Shown here: positions 19,979-27,821 of the stretch, piece by piece
How positions within the stretch are numbered: position 1 is the first letter of the stretch
How the letters are laid out: each line of letters begins with the position of its first letter
Source of the DNA: DASTPP01 sp035762175
GTDB taxonomy: Bacteria > Myxococcota_A > Polyangia > Polyangiales > Polyangiaceae
Length of the DNA stretch: 64,000 bases
Reading direction: 5' to 3'
NCBI GenBank assembly: GCA_035762175.1
Contig: DASTPP010000336.1
Span: forward strand, 52,364 to 116,363
Position numbers and translations under genes: made by a program
The notes under the pieces: model-generated
Told to the model about the DNA's origin: nothing
Databases searched by the model: none
Seen by the model: only the letters and a program-made list of their open reading frames with translations

Positions 19979-21091
19979 GTGCCCCGCGCCGCTGCGCTGC
20001 TCGCCCTCCGCGTCGCCGCCCCGCTCGCGCCGGCCCTCCGCCTCGCCGCCCTGCTCGCCCCCGCCCTCCGCCTCGCCGCGCTGCTCGCCCCGCTCGCCGC
20101 CTGCGACCGCGGCACGCCCGCGCCCGAGCCGCCCCCCCCGCTCGCGATCGTCGCGCAGCGGCCCGAGGCCGAAGAGACGCTCGTGCCCCTCAACCGGCCC
20201 CTGCGCCTGCGCTTCGACCGCTTTCTGCGCCCCGACTCGGTCGCCCGCCAGAGCTTTCGCGTCACCGGCGGCACCTTCGACCCGATGACCGGCGCGCCCG
20301 TCGTGGGCAACGAGTTCCTCGAGCCGTTTTACGACGTCGCCGAGCGCGCCGTCGTCTTTCGGCTGCCCGAGGGCGAGCGCTGGGTGCCGCGCACCCGCTA
20401 CACCGTCACGGTCTGGCGCGCCACGGACAACAACGGCTTCGGTTTTCGCAGCATCGACGGGGCCGAGCTCGCGGCGACCCTGAACTTCGGCTTCCTCACG
20501 GGTGACGCCGACGACCCCGCCGAGCCGCCCCGGCCCCCCGTCGTCTCGTACTGCGGCCGCTGCGAGGGCGGCGCCTTCGTGCCGGGCGCCCGCGACGTGC
20601 TCCAGCGCTGCGCCAGCGCCGGCTGCCACGGCGACGACAACCCCACGCCGCCCCTCGGCCTGAGGCTCGGCTCGAGCGCCTCGATCGCCCAGAGCGCCTT
20701 CGACCTGCCCGCCCGCGAGACCCTGCGCGGCCCGAGCGTCAACGCCGTCCAACGCAACGGCCCCGCCTTCGGCGTCAACATGGCCCGCATCGACCCCGAC
20801 AACCCGGGCTGGAGCTTCCTGCTCTACAAGGTGCTCTTGCGCGAGGACGCCTACGTGCCCGTCGGCGACTTCGCCCTGCCCGCTTCGCTCGGGCCGCTAC
20901 CGCTCCCGGGCGAGGGCCCGCCGAGCGCGGCGGCCCTCGAGTTCTTGGGTGGCCGCTTCGTCACGGGCTCGCCCATGCCCCCCGACGGGCCCGCCCTGGG
21001 CTCGGAGCGAGTCCGCCTGCTGCAAGCCTGGCTCGCCTCCGGCGCCCCCCTCGACGACGACGCCGCCTGCCCGAGCGCCTGCCCGCCTTGA
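19979..21091 (+). CDS. Cytochrome-like lipoprotein with Ig-like domain
   Basis: This protein of about 370 residues is a lipoprotein with lipobox PLAAC. Its signal core is made of repeated LAPALRLAAL units. Residues 60-185 resemble a Big_5-type Ig domain (RPLRLRFDRFLRPDS...SFRVTGG...YTVTVW). The rest resembles small c-type cytochrome domains with the unusual haem motif CASAGCH (C-x4-CH), a nearby CGRC pair and a distal MPP motif with Met as a possible axial ligand. It likely sits on the outer membrane and could pass electrons to or from the multihaem protein. GTG at 19979 is the only start giving a sensible signal peptide. Confidence 0.72.
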   Translation: MPRAAALLALRVAAPLAPALRLAALLAPALRLAALLAPLAACDRGTPAPEPPPPLAIVAQRPEAEETLVPLNRPLRLRFDRFLRPDSVARQSFRVTGGTFDPMTGAPVVGNEFLEPFYDVAERAVVFRLPEGERWVPRTRYTVTVWRATDNNGFGFRSIDGAELAATLNFGFLTGDADDPAEPPRPPVVSYCGRCEGGAFVPGARDVLQRCASAGCHGDDNPTPPLGLRLGSSASIAQSAFDLPARETLRGPSVNAVQRNGPAFGVNMARIDPDNPGWSFLLYKVLLREDAYVPVGDFALPASLGPLPLPGEGPPSAAALEFLGGRFVTGSPMPPDGPALGSERVRLLQAWLASGAPLDDDAACPSACPP

Positions 21092-21245
21092 GCCCCCCCG
21101 GGGCCCTTGGCGTCGTCTCGGGCCCCGGCAGGCGAAACGCAAAGCAAGCTGCTCTGGGCTCGCCAGCGCGCTCAAGGCCCACCCGTGCCTCGAAGCGCCT
21201 TTGATGGGGCCATGGCCCGGGGCGCAGGGGGCCTAGCCTGAGACG

Positions 21246-21292
21246 AACATGGCCTTCGAGGAGCCCACCTCGAGCCCCTCGAAGGCCATGTT
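21246..21292. terminator. Perfect 16-bp inverted repeat
   Basis: AACATGGCCTTCGAGG at 21246-21261 is exactly complementary to the sequence at 21277-21292, with a 15-base spacer that itself contains CTCGAG. TTAGTTTTGTGG follows. It lies 155 bases after the cytochrome lipoprotein stop and would be a strong transcription-ending or mRNA-protecting hairpin. Confidence 0.6.
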
Positions 21293-21396
21293 AGTTTTGT
21301 GGTTTTAAGGGGGTGTTTCTATTGTGGTGTCAAAGAAAGATACACTTGCACATACTCATGAAAGTCGTTACCTCTCGGTGGCTTCTGGTACGTAAC

Positions 21397-21426
21397 CCGA
21401 CATGTGAGCGGTTGGGGGCTTAGAAT
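21397..21426 (+). promoter_or_regulatory. Candidate promoter of the PEGA protein gene
   Basis: CCGACA at 21397-21402 and TAGAAT at 21421-21426 are separated by 18 bases and resemble a housekeeping promoter with a weak -35. The region is AT-richer than its surroundings. Downstream, GCTGTCA (21458-21464) and TGACAGC (21473-21479) form a 7-bp inverted repeat just before the ribosome site and may be an operator. Confidence 0.4.
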
Positions 21427-21489
21427 GCCTGTCGTGGGGCGAAACTTTCCTAGGGGCGCTGTCAAGGGACACTGACAGCAGGAGTTACC

Positions 21490-22146
21490 ATGGCACCCGA
21501 CCCGTATTCGCAGGCCGGTGGGCAGAGAAGCAGGCAGACCGGGGCGCCCGTCGCGCCCGCGGCGGCGGGGCGGCTGCTGGCGAGGGGTGCGTTCCCGATC
21601 CAGTCCGAGGCCTCGGTCTCGATCCGCGCGACCACGCTTCCGCTGCGCCCGTCGCACCCGGGGGCCCTGCCGCGGGCCACGGCGAGCTGGCGCTCCTGGT
21701 GGCCCGTGGTCGGGGTGTCGGTGGCGGCGTCGGCGTCGTTGCTCGGGGTGCTAGGCGCGCGCGGGGGCTTGCCCCGCAAGGCGGCGTCGGGGCCGGCGAC
21801 GGCGACGGCGACCGCGACGGCGCCCGCGATGCCGCCGTTGCAGCGGCCCTTCGTGTCGGTGGCGCTGCGGGCGACGGCGCCCGGGGCGCGCTTCCGCTTC
21901 GAAGACGGGCGCGAGGTGGCGAGCCCCCACGTCGGGCTCGTGCCCTACGACGAGCGGCCGCAGACGGTGTGGGTCGAGGCGAACGGGTACTTGCCGAAGA
22001 AGCTCCCGCTCGTGTTCAGCGACGACGTGACCGTCGACGACGTGCGCCTCGTGCCGATCGATCCGGCGCCGGCGCGCTCGTCGAGGCCGCCGCCGCCGCG
22101 GCGCGGGGCCGACGACAACGTGCTGCTGCCGCGGACGCGGCGGTAG
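21490..22146 (+). CDS. Membrane protein with PEGA-like domain, no kinase domain
   Basis: The 218-residue product has one membrane helix (about 71-93, WWPVVGVSVAASASLLGVLG) after a polar 70-residue N-terminus. A Thr/Ala linker leads to a small beta domain (about 120-200) with ARFRFEDGREVASPHVGLVPYD and VEANGYLPKKLPLVF, the PEGA pattern. Such domains usually follow Ser/Thr kinases in myxobacteria; here the kinase is absent, so this may be a stand-alone cell-wall or signalling adaptor, or the remainder of a longer gene. ATG at 21490 follows a GGAG ribosome site. Confidence 0.65.
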   Translation: MAPDPYSQAGGQRSRQTGAPVAPAAAGRLLARGAFPIQSEASVSIRATTLPLRPSHPGALPRATASWRSWWPVVGVSVAASASLLGVLGARGGLPRKAASGPATATATATAPAMPPLQRPFVSVALRATAPGARFRFEDGREVASPHVGLVPYDERPQTVWVEANGYLPKKLPLVFSDDVTVDDVRLVPIDPAPARSSRPPPPRRGADDNVLLPRTRR

Positions 22147-22149
22147 CGG

Positions 22150-22520
22150 GGCAGCGCGCGGTCTTCGGGCCGGCGCGCGGTCTTCGGGCCGATGTCGACC
22201 GCGACGCGCAGCGTGCGCGGCTCGAGGCGCAAGGGCACGCCCTCGTCGCCGCCGGGCTCGCGCAGGCGCAAGGGAAGGGCCGGGCCGCGCCCGATGCCGA
22301 GCAGCGGGGGGCGTCGAACTCGTCGCGCACGCCTTCGGTGCCGACGCGCAGCCCCTCGGCGTTGTGCAGCTTGCGCTGCGCGCCGGGGGGCAGGGCGATG
22401 GCGCCGGCGGGGGTGACGAGCGCGCCCTTCGGCGTCTCGACGCCGACGACGCGCACGCGCACGGCCTCGCCCCAGGCGCCCGGCAGGCCCTCCTGGTCGA
22501 CGGCGCGTAGGGCGTCTCAG
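22150..22520 (-). pseudogene. Frameshifted remnant of an unidentified gene
   Basis: On the minus strand a protein-like segment (GAWGEAVRVRVVGVETP...IALPPGAQRKLHNAEGLRVG) runs in one frame to about 22312 and then continues sensibly in another frame (LPLRLREPGGDEGVPLRLEP...VAVDIGPK). The break coincides with six G in a row at 22306-22311. Upstream the frame is also interrupted by a stop near 22521. I do not know the family. It could be a decayed gene, or the run of G could hide a sequencing error. Confidence 0.4.
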
Positions 22521-22551
22521 TTAGGTGCCGACCTCGCCGAGGTCGGCGATG

Positions 22552-22641
22552 GCGGCCTTGGTCGCAACGTCGGGCGCGGCGGCCGGGTTGAGGGGTGCGG
22601 CCTCGGTCGCAACGTCGGGCGCGGCGGCCGGGTTGAGGGGT
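22552..22641. repeat. 45-bp tandem duplication
   Basis: Two 45-bp units, 22552-22596 and 22597-22641, differ at one base. On the minus strand they read as a repeated LNPAAAPDVAT peptide in a short frame ending at 22521. That frame may be the disrupted 5' part of the neighbouring remnant gene. Confidence 0.8.
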
Positions 22642-22699
22642 AATGCGCGGGGGTCGGGGCGCGATCGGACGGGGCGCGGCGGCGATTCCGTGGCAGAGT

Positions 22700-23032
22700 G
22701 TGCGGGTGCGTACCGCGGCGTATCGGCCGGCAATTCACTACTTCGTCTGCGTCAACCGGCGCGAGGCGGGCGATCCGCTCGGCCCGGGTTGCGGGGCGTC
22801 GGGGCAAGCCCTCTGGGGGGCGCTGCGTGCGGCGGTGGCGGGCCGGGGCTGGCTGTCGCGGGTGTGGGTGACGCGCTCGCAATGCCTGGGGCTCTGCCCG
22901 AAGCAGGGCGCGGCGGTCGCGTGCTACCCGAAGGGCGAGCTCTGGGTCGAGGCCGACGTGGGCGACGTTGACAGGCTTTTGCCCGCGCCGCGGGCGCAGG
23001 CTCCGGGCGGAGGGCGCGATGGCACGTCGTAA
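22700..23032 (+). CDS. Thioredoxin-like [2Fe-2S] ferredoxin
   Basis: This protein of about 110 residues starts HYFVCVNRREAG and has four Cys arranged as CVNRR...GC and QCLGLCP, the pattern of thioredoxin-fold [2Fe-2S] ferredoxins (the (2Fe-2S) ferredoxin domain family, also seen in NuoE). It is a small soluble electron carrier of unknown partner. GTG codons at 22700 and 22706 are both possible starts. Its end overlaps the Smr gene start by 14 bases, so the two are probably cotranscribed. Confidence 0.78.
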   Translation: MRVRTAAYRPAIHYFVCVNRREAGDPLGPGCGASGQALWGALRAAVAGRGWLSRVWVTRSQCLGLCPKQGAAVACYPKGELWVEADVGDVDRLLPAPRAQAPGGGRDGTS

Positions 23033-23843
23033 AGAGGGGGGGCCCGCGGCCGGGCCCCCGGCGAAAGAGAAGCCGTTTTACCGCCCCTTCGCGGCGCTCG
23101 AGCAGAAGGCCGAGAAGAAGGCGGGCGCGGCGAAGGGCGCGCCAGGGGCGGGGGCGGGCGGGGCGCCGGCGAAGGGCGCGCAAGGGGCGGGCGGGGCGCC
23201 GGTGAAGGGCGCGCAAGGGGCGGCGCCGGCGAAGGGTGTGCCGGCGAAGGCGCCGCCGCGGGCCGAGGCCGAGGCGGCGCCCGCGGGGCCCGAGCCCTCG
23301 TTCGCCGACCTTCTTTACGGCGTGCGGCCGCTGGCAGAGAAAGATCGGGGCGCGCAGCGCGTCGTCAAGGCGGCGCCCGCGGCGCCCGAGCCGGGCGAGG
23401 CGGCTCTCGACCCGGCCGACGAGGCGGTGCGGGCGCACCTGCGCGGGCTGGTCGAGGGGGCCGCGGGCGAGCGCTTCGAGGTGAGCGACGACGGGCGGTC
23501 GATCGAGGGCCACCGCCCCGAGGTCGACCGGACGACGCTGCGGCGCCTGCGCCGGGGCGAGCTGCCCATCGACGGGCGCTTCGACCTGCACGGGCTCGCC
23601 GCGGGGGCCGCGCGCGAGGCGGTCGAAGAGTTCGTGCGGCGGGCGCGGGGGCGCGGCGACCGCGTGCTTTTGCTGGTGCACGGCAAGGGCGAGCACTCGC
23701 CCGGGGGGCGCGGGGTGCTGCGGGGCGAGATCGCGGCGTGGCTGAGCCAGGGCGAGGCGAGCCGCTCGGTCGCGGCCTTCGCCACGGCGGCGAACGAAGA
23801 CGGGGGGGAGGGGGCGCTCTATGTGCTGCTGCGCCGCGCCTGA
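23019..23843 (+). CDS. Smr-domain protein
   Basis: The 274-residue product ends in a Smr domain (about 185-274) with the FDLHGL and LLVHGKGEHS motifs, which in the family carry nicking endonuclease or RNA-cleaving activity. The N-terminal half is a disordered Lys/Gly/Ala/Pro stretch with repeated KGAQGAGGAPVKG-like units (residues 35-85). It resembles the stand-alone Smr proteins (YdaL/SmrA-like) rather than MutS2. ATG at 23019 lies inside the preceding ferredoxin gene. Confidence 0.85.
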   Translation: MARRKEGGPAAGPPAKEKPFYRPFAALEQKAEKKAGAAKGAPGAGAGGAPAKGAQGAGGAPVKGAQGAAPAKGVPAKAPPRAEAEAAPAGPEPSFADLLYGVRPLAEKDRGAQRVVKAAPAAPEPGEAALDPADEAVRAHLRGLVEGAAGERFEVSDDGRSIEGHRPEVDRTTLRRLRRGELPIDGRFDLHGLAAGAAREAVEEFVRRARGRGDRVLLLVHGKGEHSPGGRGVLRGEIAAWLSQGEASRSVAAFATAANEDGGEGALYVLLRRA

Positions 23844-23957
23844 AGGGGCCCTCAGGTCGGCGGCGGGCGACGGCGGCCTTGACGGCCGCCATGCGACGGG
23901 CAACGACGGGCCCCGGCGGCGGGGGGCACGCCTGCCCTCGGAGGAAGGTAGCGAGCG

Positions 23958-24887
23958 ATGATCGAGAAGCTAGAAACGATCTGGGTGGACGGCGAGTTCG
24001 TCGCCTGGGACGAGGCGCGCGTGCACGTCTTGACGCACTCGCTTCACTACGGCCTCGCCGCCTTCGAGGGCATTCGCGCGTACCGGCGCTCGGACGGCAA
24101 GACGACCATCTTCCGGCTCGACGCGCACCTCGACCGGCTCTACGACACGTGCAAGCTCTGCCTGCTCGAGCCGCGCATCAACCGCGCGCAGCTCGTCGCC
24201 GTGCACCAAGAGCTCTTGCGCCGAAACCGCATGCAGGAGGCCTACCTGCGGCCGGTCATCTACCTCGGCGACGGCGCGCTCGGCATCTACGCGCCGAACA
24301 ACCCCGTGCGCTGCTTCGTCGCCGCCTGGAAGTGGGGCGCCTACCTGGGCCAGCAGGCGCTGACCGACGGTATTCGCGCGAAGATCAGCTCGTGGCAGCG
24401 GCACCACATCAACGTCAGCCTGCCCAAGGGCAAGATCAACGGCCAGTACACCAACAGCGTGCTGGCCAAGCGCGAGGCGAAGCTCGCGGGCTACGACGAG
24501 GCCGTCATGCTCGACACGCAGGGCTTCGTGAGCGAGGGCTCGGGCGAGAACATCTTCATGGTGCGCAAGGGCGTGCTGATCACGCCGCCGCTCTCGGCGT
24601 CCATCCTGGCGGGCATCACGCGCGACACCATCTTGACGCTCGCGCGCGAAGACGGGCTCGAGGCGCGCGAAGAGCGCATCACGCGCGACGAGCTCTACCT
24701 CGCCGACGAGGTCTTCTTCACCGGCACGGCGGCCGAGGTGACGCCGGTGCGCGAGGTCGACAACCGGGCCATCGGCGCGGGCAAGCCGGGGCCGGTGACG
24801 CTCCGGCTGCAGCAGCTCTACTTCGACGCCGTGCGGGGCCCGGGCGCGCGGCACCCCGAGTGGCACACGCCGGTCGAGGGCGTCTGA
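23958..24887 (+). CDS. ilvE: Branched-chain amino acid aminotransferase
   Basis: This 309-residue fold-type IV PLP enzyme interconverts branched-chain amino acids and their 2-oxo acids, the last step of Val/Leu/Ile synthesis. Seen are HSLHYGLAAFEGIRAY near residues 27-42, the PLP Lys at about 159 (KGKINGQYTNS) and the SEGSGENIF phosphate-binding loop. Length and order match class I IlvE. The ATG at 23958 has a GAGGAAGG ribosome site. No other ilv/leu genes lie in the window. Confidence 0.93.
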   Translation: MIEKLETIWVDGEFVAWDEARVHVLTHSLHYGLAAFEGIRAYRRSDGKTTIFRLDAHLDRLYDTCKLCLLEPRINRAQLVAVHQELLRRNRMQEAYLRPVIYLGDGALGIYAPNNPVRCFVAAWKWGAYLGQQALTDGIRAKISSWQRHHINVSLPKGKINGQYTNSVLAKREAKLAGYDEAVMLDTQGFVSEGSGENIFMVRKGVLITPPLSASILAGITRDTILTLAREDGLEAREERITRDELYLADEVFFTGTAAEVTPVREVDNRAIGAGKPGPVTLRLQQLYFDAVRGPGARHPEWHTPVEGV

Positions 24888-24936
24888 GCCCGCCGCCCCG
24901 CCCGCGCCCGGGGGCCCGCGCCGACCACGCCCGCGC

Positions 24937-25578
24937 ATGAACGACCGCCTTCGACCCGCGGGCCTGGCGCTCGCGCTCGCCGCGTGCGGCGGCGGCGCCC
25001 CGGCCGCGCCCCGGCCGCCCTCGCCCCCGGCGCCCGGGCCCCCCGCGCCCGCGGGCTGGGAGGCCGGCGAGTGGGGGCGCTTCCGCTCGCTGCGCTTCGA
25101 CCTGTCGCTGACCTTGCCCGACGGGGCGGCCTGGCGCATCGACGACCGGCGCACGCCCTGGCTGGTGGCCGAGCACGCGGCGACCGAGTCGCGGCTGCGG
25201 CTGCGGGCCTTCCGCGACGACGAGCCGCGCAACTGGCAGAAGTGCGAGGCGCGCGCGCGCGAGCTCGACCCCTCGCTGCCGCCGCTCGAGCGCGTGGTCG
25301 AAGAGCGCGCCGAGGGCCTGCTCGCGGGCTGGGACGCGCGCGCCTGGGCCGTGACCAAGCCCGCGCCCGGCGGCGCCGTCGAGGGGCACTACCTCCTGGT
25401 CGCCGCGAACGTCCGCAAGTGCCTGGTCGCCCACTACGCGACGCGCGCGCGCGGGCCGCGGGCCGGCGCGGTGCTCGGCGCGCGGCTGGGCGACGTGGCC
25501 GAGCGCGTGGTGGGGGGCCTGCGCGTCGACGACGAGCTCGGGGGCCCGGGGCGCGTGCCGCCGCCCCGCGGCCGGTGA
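24937..25578 (+). CDS. Lipoprotein of unknown function
   Basis: The 213-residue product is short on signal (MNDRLRPAGLALALAAC with lipobox ALAAC), followed by a Pro/Ala spacer and a soluble domain of about 165 residues (FRSLRFDLSLTLPDGAAWRIDD...WLVAEH), possibly related to PsbP/PqqA-like exported proteins, but I do not recognise a named family. Its TGA overlaps the GTG start of the MATE gene, suggesting an operon. A pair of Cys (residues 96 and 166, approximately) might form a disulfide. Confidence 0.7.
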   Translation: MNDRLRPAGLALALAACGGGAPAAPRPPSPPAPGPPAPAGWEAGEWGRFRSLRFDLSLTLPDGAAWRIDDRRTPWLVAEHAATESRLRLRAFRDDEPRNWQKCEARARELDPSLPPLERVVEERAEGLLAGWDARAWAVTKPAPGGAVEGHYLLVAANVRKCLVAHYATRARGPRAGAVLGARLGDVAERVVGGLRVDDELGGPGRVPPPRGR

Positions 25579-26954
25579 AAGGCGGGGCCCGCGTGCGCCT
25601 GCGCCAGGAGGCGCGCGAGACGATGCGCCTCGCGCTGCCCATCGCGTTCGGGCAGGTCGCGCTGATGGCGATGGGCCTGGTCGACGCCGCCCTCGTCGGG
25701 CACGTCTCGCAGGCCGAGCTCGCCGTCGTCTCGCTCGGCAACTCGCTCTCGTTCGCGGTCGTCTGCCCGGCGCTCGGCGTGTCCATGGCGATCGAGCCGC
25801 TCACCGCGCAGGCCGTGGGCGCCGGCGACGCGGCGCGCGCCTGGGACACCGTGCGCGCCGGCACCCTCGCCTGCCTGCTGCTCGCGGCCCCGACCGCGCT
25901 CGCCACCTGGGCGTCCGCCCGCGCGCTCGGGCCCCTCGGCGTCGAGGCGGCGCTCGTGCCGGGGGTCGAGCGCTACGTGCTCGCGCGCCTGCTGGGCCTG
26001 CCCGCCTTCATGCTCTTCATGGCGGGCAAGTCGTTCCTCGAGGCGCGCGGCGTCGTGCGCCCGCTCTGGGTCGGCGGCTGGGTCGCGAACGTCTTGAACT
26101 TCGTCTGGTCGTCGCTGCTCGTCTTCGGCGACCGGGCCCTCGCGCGCGTGGGCCTGCCGCCGGTCGGCCTGCCCGCGCTCGGCAGCGTCGGCGCGGGGCT
26201 CGCCACGAGCGCGTCGAACGTCGTGCTCGCGGCCATCGTCTGGGCCGCCGTCTTCCGCGCCCGCCCGCCGGGGGCGCGCCTCTTGGGCGGCGCCCGGGCG
26301 CTCGCGCCCGCGGCCCGCAAGGCCCTCGGCCTCGGCGCCCCCATCGGCTTCCAGGTGTTCACCGAGGTGGGCATCTTCTCGTGCGCCACCGTGCTCGCCG
26401 GCCGCCTCGGCGCCACCACCGCGGCCGCCCACCAGATCGCGCTCGGCGTCGCCAGCTTCTCGTACATGGGCGTGCTCGGCCTGGCCAACGCCACCGCCGT
26501 GCGCGTCGGCCGGGCCGTGGGCGCCGGCGAGCCCGGCGGCCCCCGGCGCGCGGGCCTGGTCGGGCTCGCCCTGACCACGAGCTACATGCTCGGCTGCGCC
26601 CTCGTCCTCGTCGCGGGCGGCCGCCTCGTCGCCTCGCTCTTCAGCCCCGACCCCGACGTCGTCGCGGCCGCGACGCCCCTCTTGCTCATCGCCGCGCTCT
26701 TCCAGATCGCCGACGGCGCCCAGGGCGTGATGAGCGGCGCCCTGCGCGGCGCCGCCGACTCGCGCTTCGCCTCCGTCGCCAACCTCGTCTGCCACTGGGG
26801 CTTCGGGCTGCCGGTCGCCTACGCGCTCGCCTTCTTCGCCGGCTGGGGCGCCCCCGGCCTCTGGTGGGGCCTGCTCGCCGGGCTCGTCGCCGTCGCCGCC
26901 GCGCTCGTGCGGCGCTTTCTCGCCCTCACCTCGCGCCCCATCGCCCCGGCCTGA
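25575..26954 (+). CDS. MATE-family efflux transporter
   Basis: This protein of about 459 residues has twelve hydrophobic segments in two related halves. It contains PIAFGQVALMAMGLVDAALVG in helix 1 and PIGFQVFTEVGIFS opening the second half, as in NorM-type MATE pumps that export cationic drugs with Na+ or H+. It lies in the inner membrane. The GTG at 25575 overlaps the stop of the upstream lipoprotein (GTGA); a GTG six codons later would also serve. Length is normal. Confidence 0.88.
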   Translation: MKGGARVRLRQEARETMRLALPIAFGQVALMAMGLVDAALVGHVSQAELAVVSLGNSLSFAVVCPALGVSMAIEPLTAQAVGAGDAARAWDTVRAGTLACLLLAAPTALATWASARALGPLGVEAALVPGVERYVLARLLGLPAFMLFMAGKSFLEARGVVRPLWVGGWVANVLNFVWSSLLVFGDRALARVGLPPVGLPALGSVGAGLATSASNVVLAAIVWAAVFRARPPGARLLGGARALAPAARKALGLGAPIGFQVFTEVGIFSCATVLAGRLGATTAAAHQIALGVASFSYMGVLGLANATAVRVGRAVGAGEPGGPRRAGLVGLALTTSYMLGCALVLVAGGRLVASLFSPDPDVVAAATPLLLIAALFQIADGAQGVMSGALRGAADSRFASVANLVCHWGFGLPVAYALAFFAGWGAPGLWWGLLAGLVAVAAALVRRFLALTSRPIAPA

Positions 26955-27020
26955 GCGCGCGGGCGCCCCCGCCCGGGCCCGCCGCCGCCCGGGCCCCCCG
27001 CCGCGCGCCCGCCGCCCGCC

Positions 27021-27686
27021 TCAGAGCCGGACCGCGCTGTCGGTGGCGAGCGCGCACTTGCGGCAGCCGGGGATGTAGGCCGCCGCGTTCGACGTGAGCG
27101 GGGCGTCTGCCGGCTTGCACAGCACGCCCAAGAGGTCGCGCGAGACGTTGTACGGGTAGCCGAGCGCCGTCTGCAGCGCGCCGTAATTCTGCGCGGGCGA
27201 GGGCGGCGGGTAGATGAAGATGGTCGTCGTCTTGCGGTAGACGCAGAAGTCGTCGGCCTTCGCGGCGACGAAGTACGCGTTGCGCGGCATCTCCATCTGC
27301 TCTTCGTCGCCGACCGGGCGCCAGTTCGCGTCGCCCTGCCAAGTGCCGGTGCTCGTGCCGATGGCCGGGCAGAGCCCGTCGCCGGTCGGCTCGATGAGGT
27401 AGCCGTCGAAGGTGCTGCCGTCGAGCACCGCGTCGCAGGCCGCGGCGGGGTTGTCGATGCGCGGGTCGAGCGTAAACGGGAAGGGCGGGGCGGTCGTCGT
27501 CATCGTCGGGGTGGGGCTGACGGTGGTGATCGCCGCCGCCGTCTTCAGCGAGGGCTCGGCGGCCGCGTCGGCCGCGTCGGCCGCGCCGTCGCCGTCGGCG
27601 GCCGGGCCGGCGCAGCCCGCCCCCACCGCCCCCGCGATGAGCCACCCCGACAGCACGAGACCCACCGACCGTCGCCCGAACGTCAT
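27021..27686 (-). CDS. Lipoprotein of unknown function
   Basis: The 221-residue product has a classic signal peptide and lipobox VGAGC (Cys near residue 25), an Asp/Ala-rich linker and a globular part containing six or more Cys (for example ACDAVLDG, GLCPAIG, DFCVYRK, VLCKPAD, PGCRKCAL). No CxxCH is present. The Cys number suggests disulfides in an envelope or extracellular protein. I do not recognise the family. A GGAGG ribosome site stands before the ATG at 27686. It is divergent from the CHAT gene. Confidence 0.72.
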   Translation of the reverse strand: MTFGRRSVGLVLSGWLIAGAVGAGCAGPAADGDGAADAADAAAEPSLKTAAAITTVSPTPTMTTTAPPFPFTLDPRIDNPAAACDAVLDGSTFDGYLIEPTGDGLCPAIGTSTGTWQGDANWRPVGDEEQMEMPRNAYFVAAKADDFCVYRKTTTIFIYPPPSPAQNYGALQTALGYPYNVSRDLLGVLCKPADAPLTSNAAAYIPGCRKCALATDSAVRL

Positions 27687-27821
27687 GTTTTTCCTCCGCT
27701 CCCCTTTGCCCGATTGGGCCTTTCGCCTTTCTAGATAGGCGCCTACGGTCGAGAATCTGACATCGATCGGTCGCTTTTCGGTCCGCCTCCCCTGGTCGCG
27801 GTTAACGGTGGTAACGTCGAG

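Noticed and set aside
22521..22733. Short minus-strand frame with a repeated LNPAAAPDVAT peptide
   Set aside because: It is explained by the 45-bp duplication and lies in the damaged 5' part of a remnant gene; no ribosome site.
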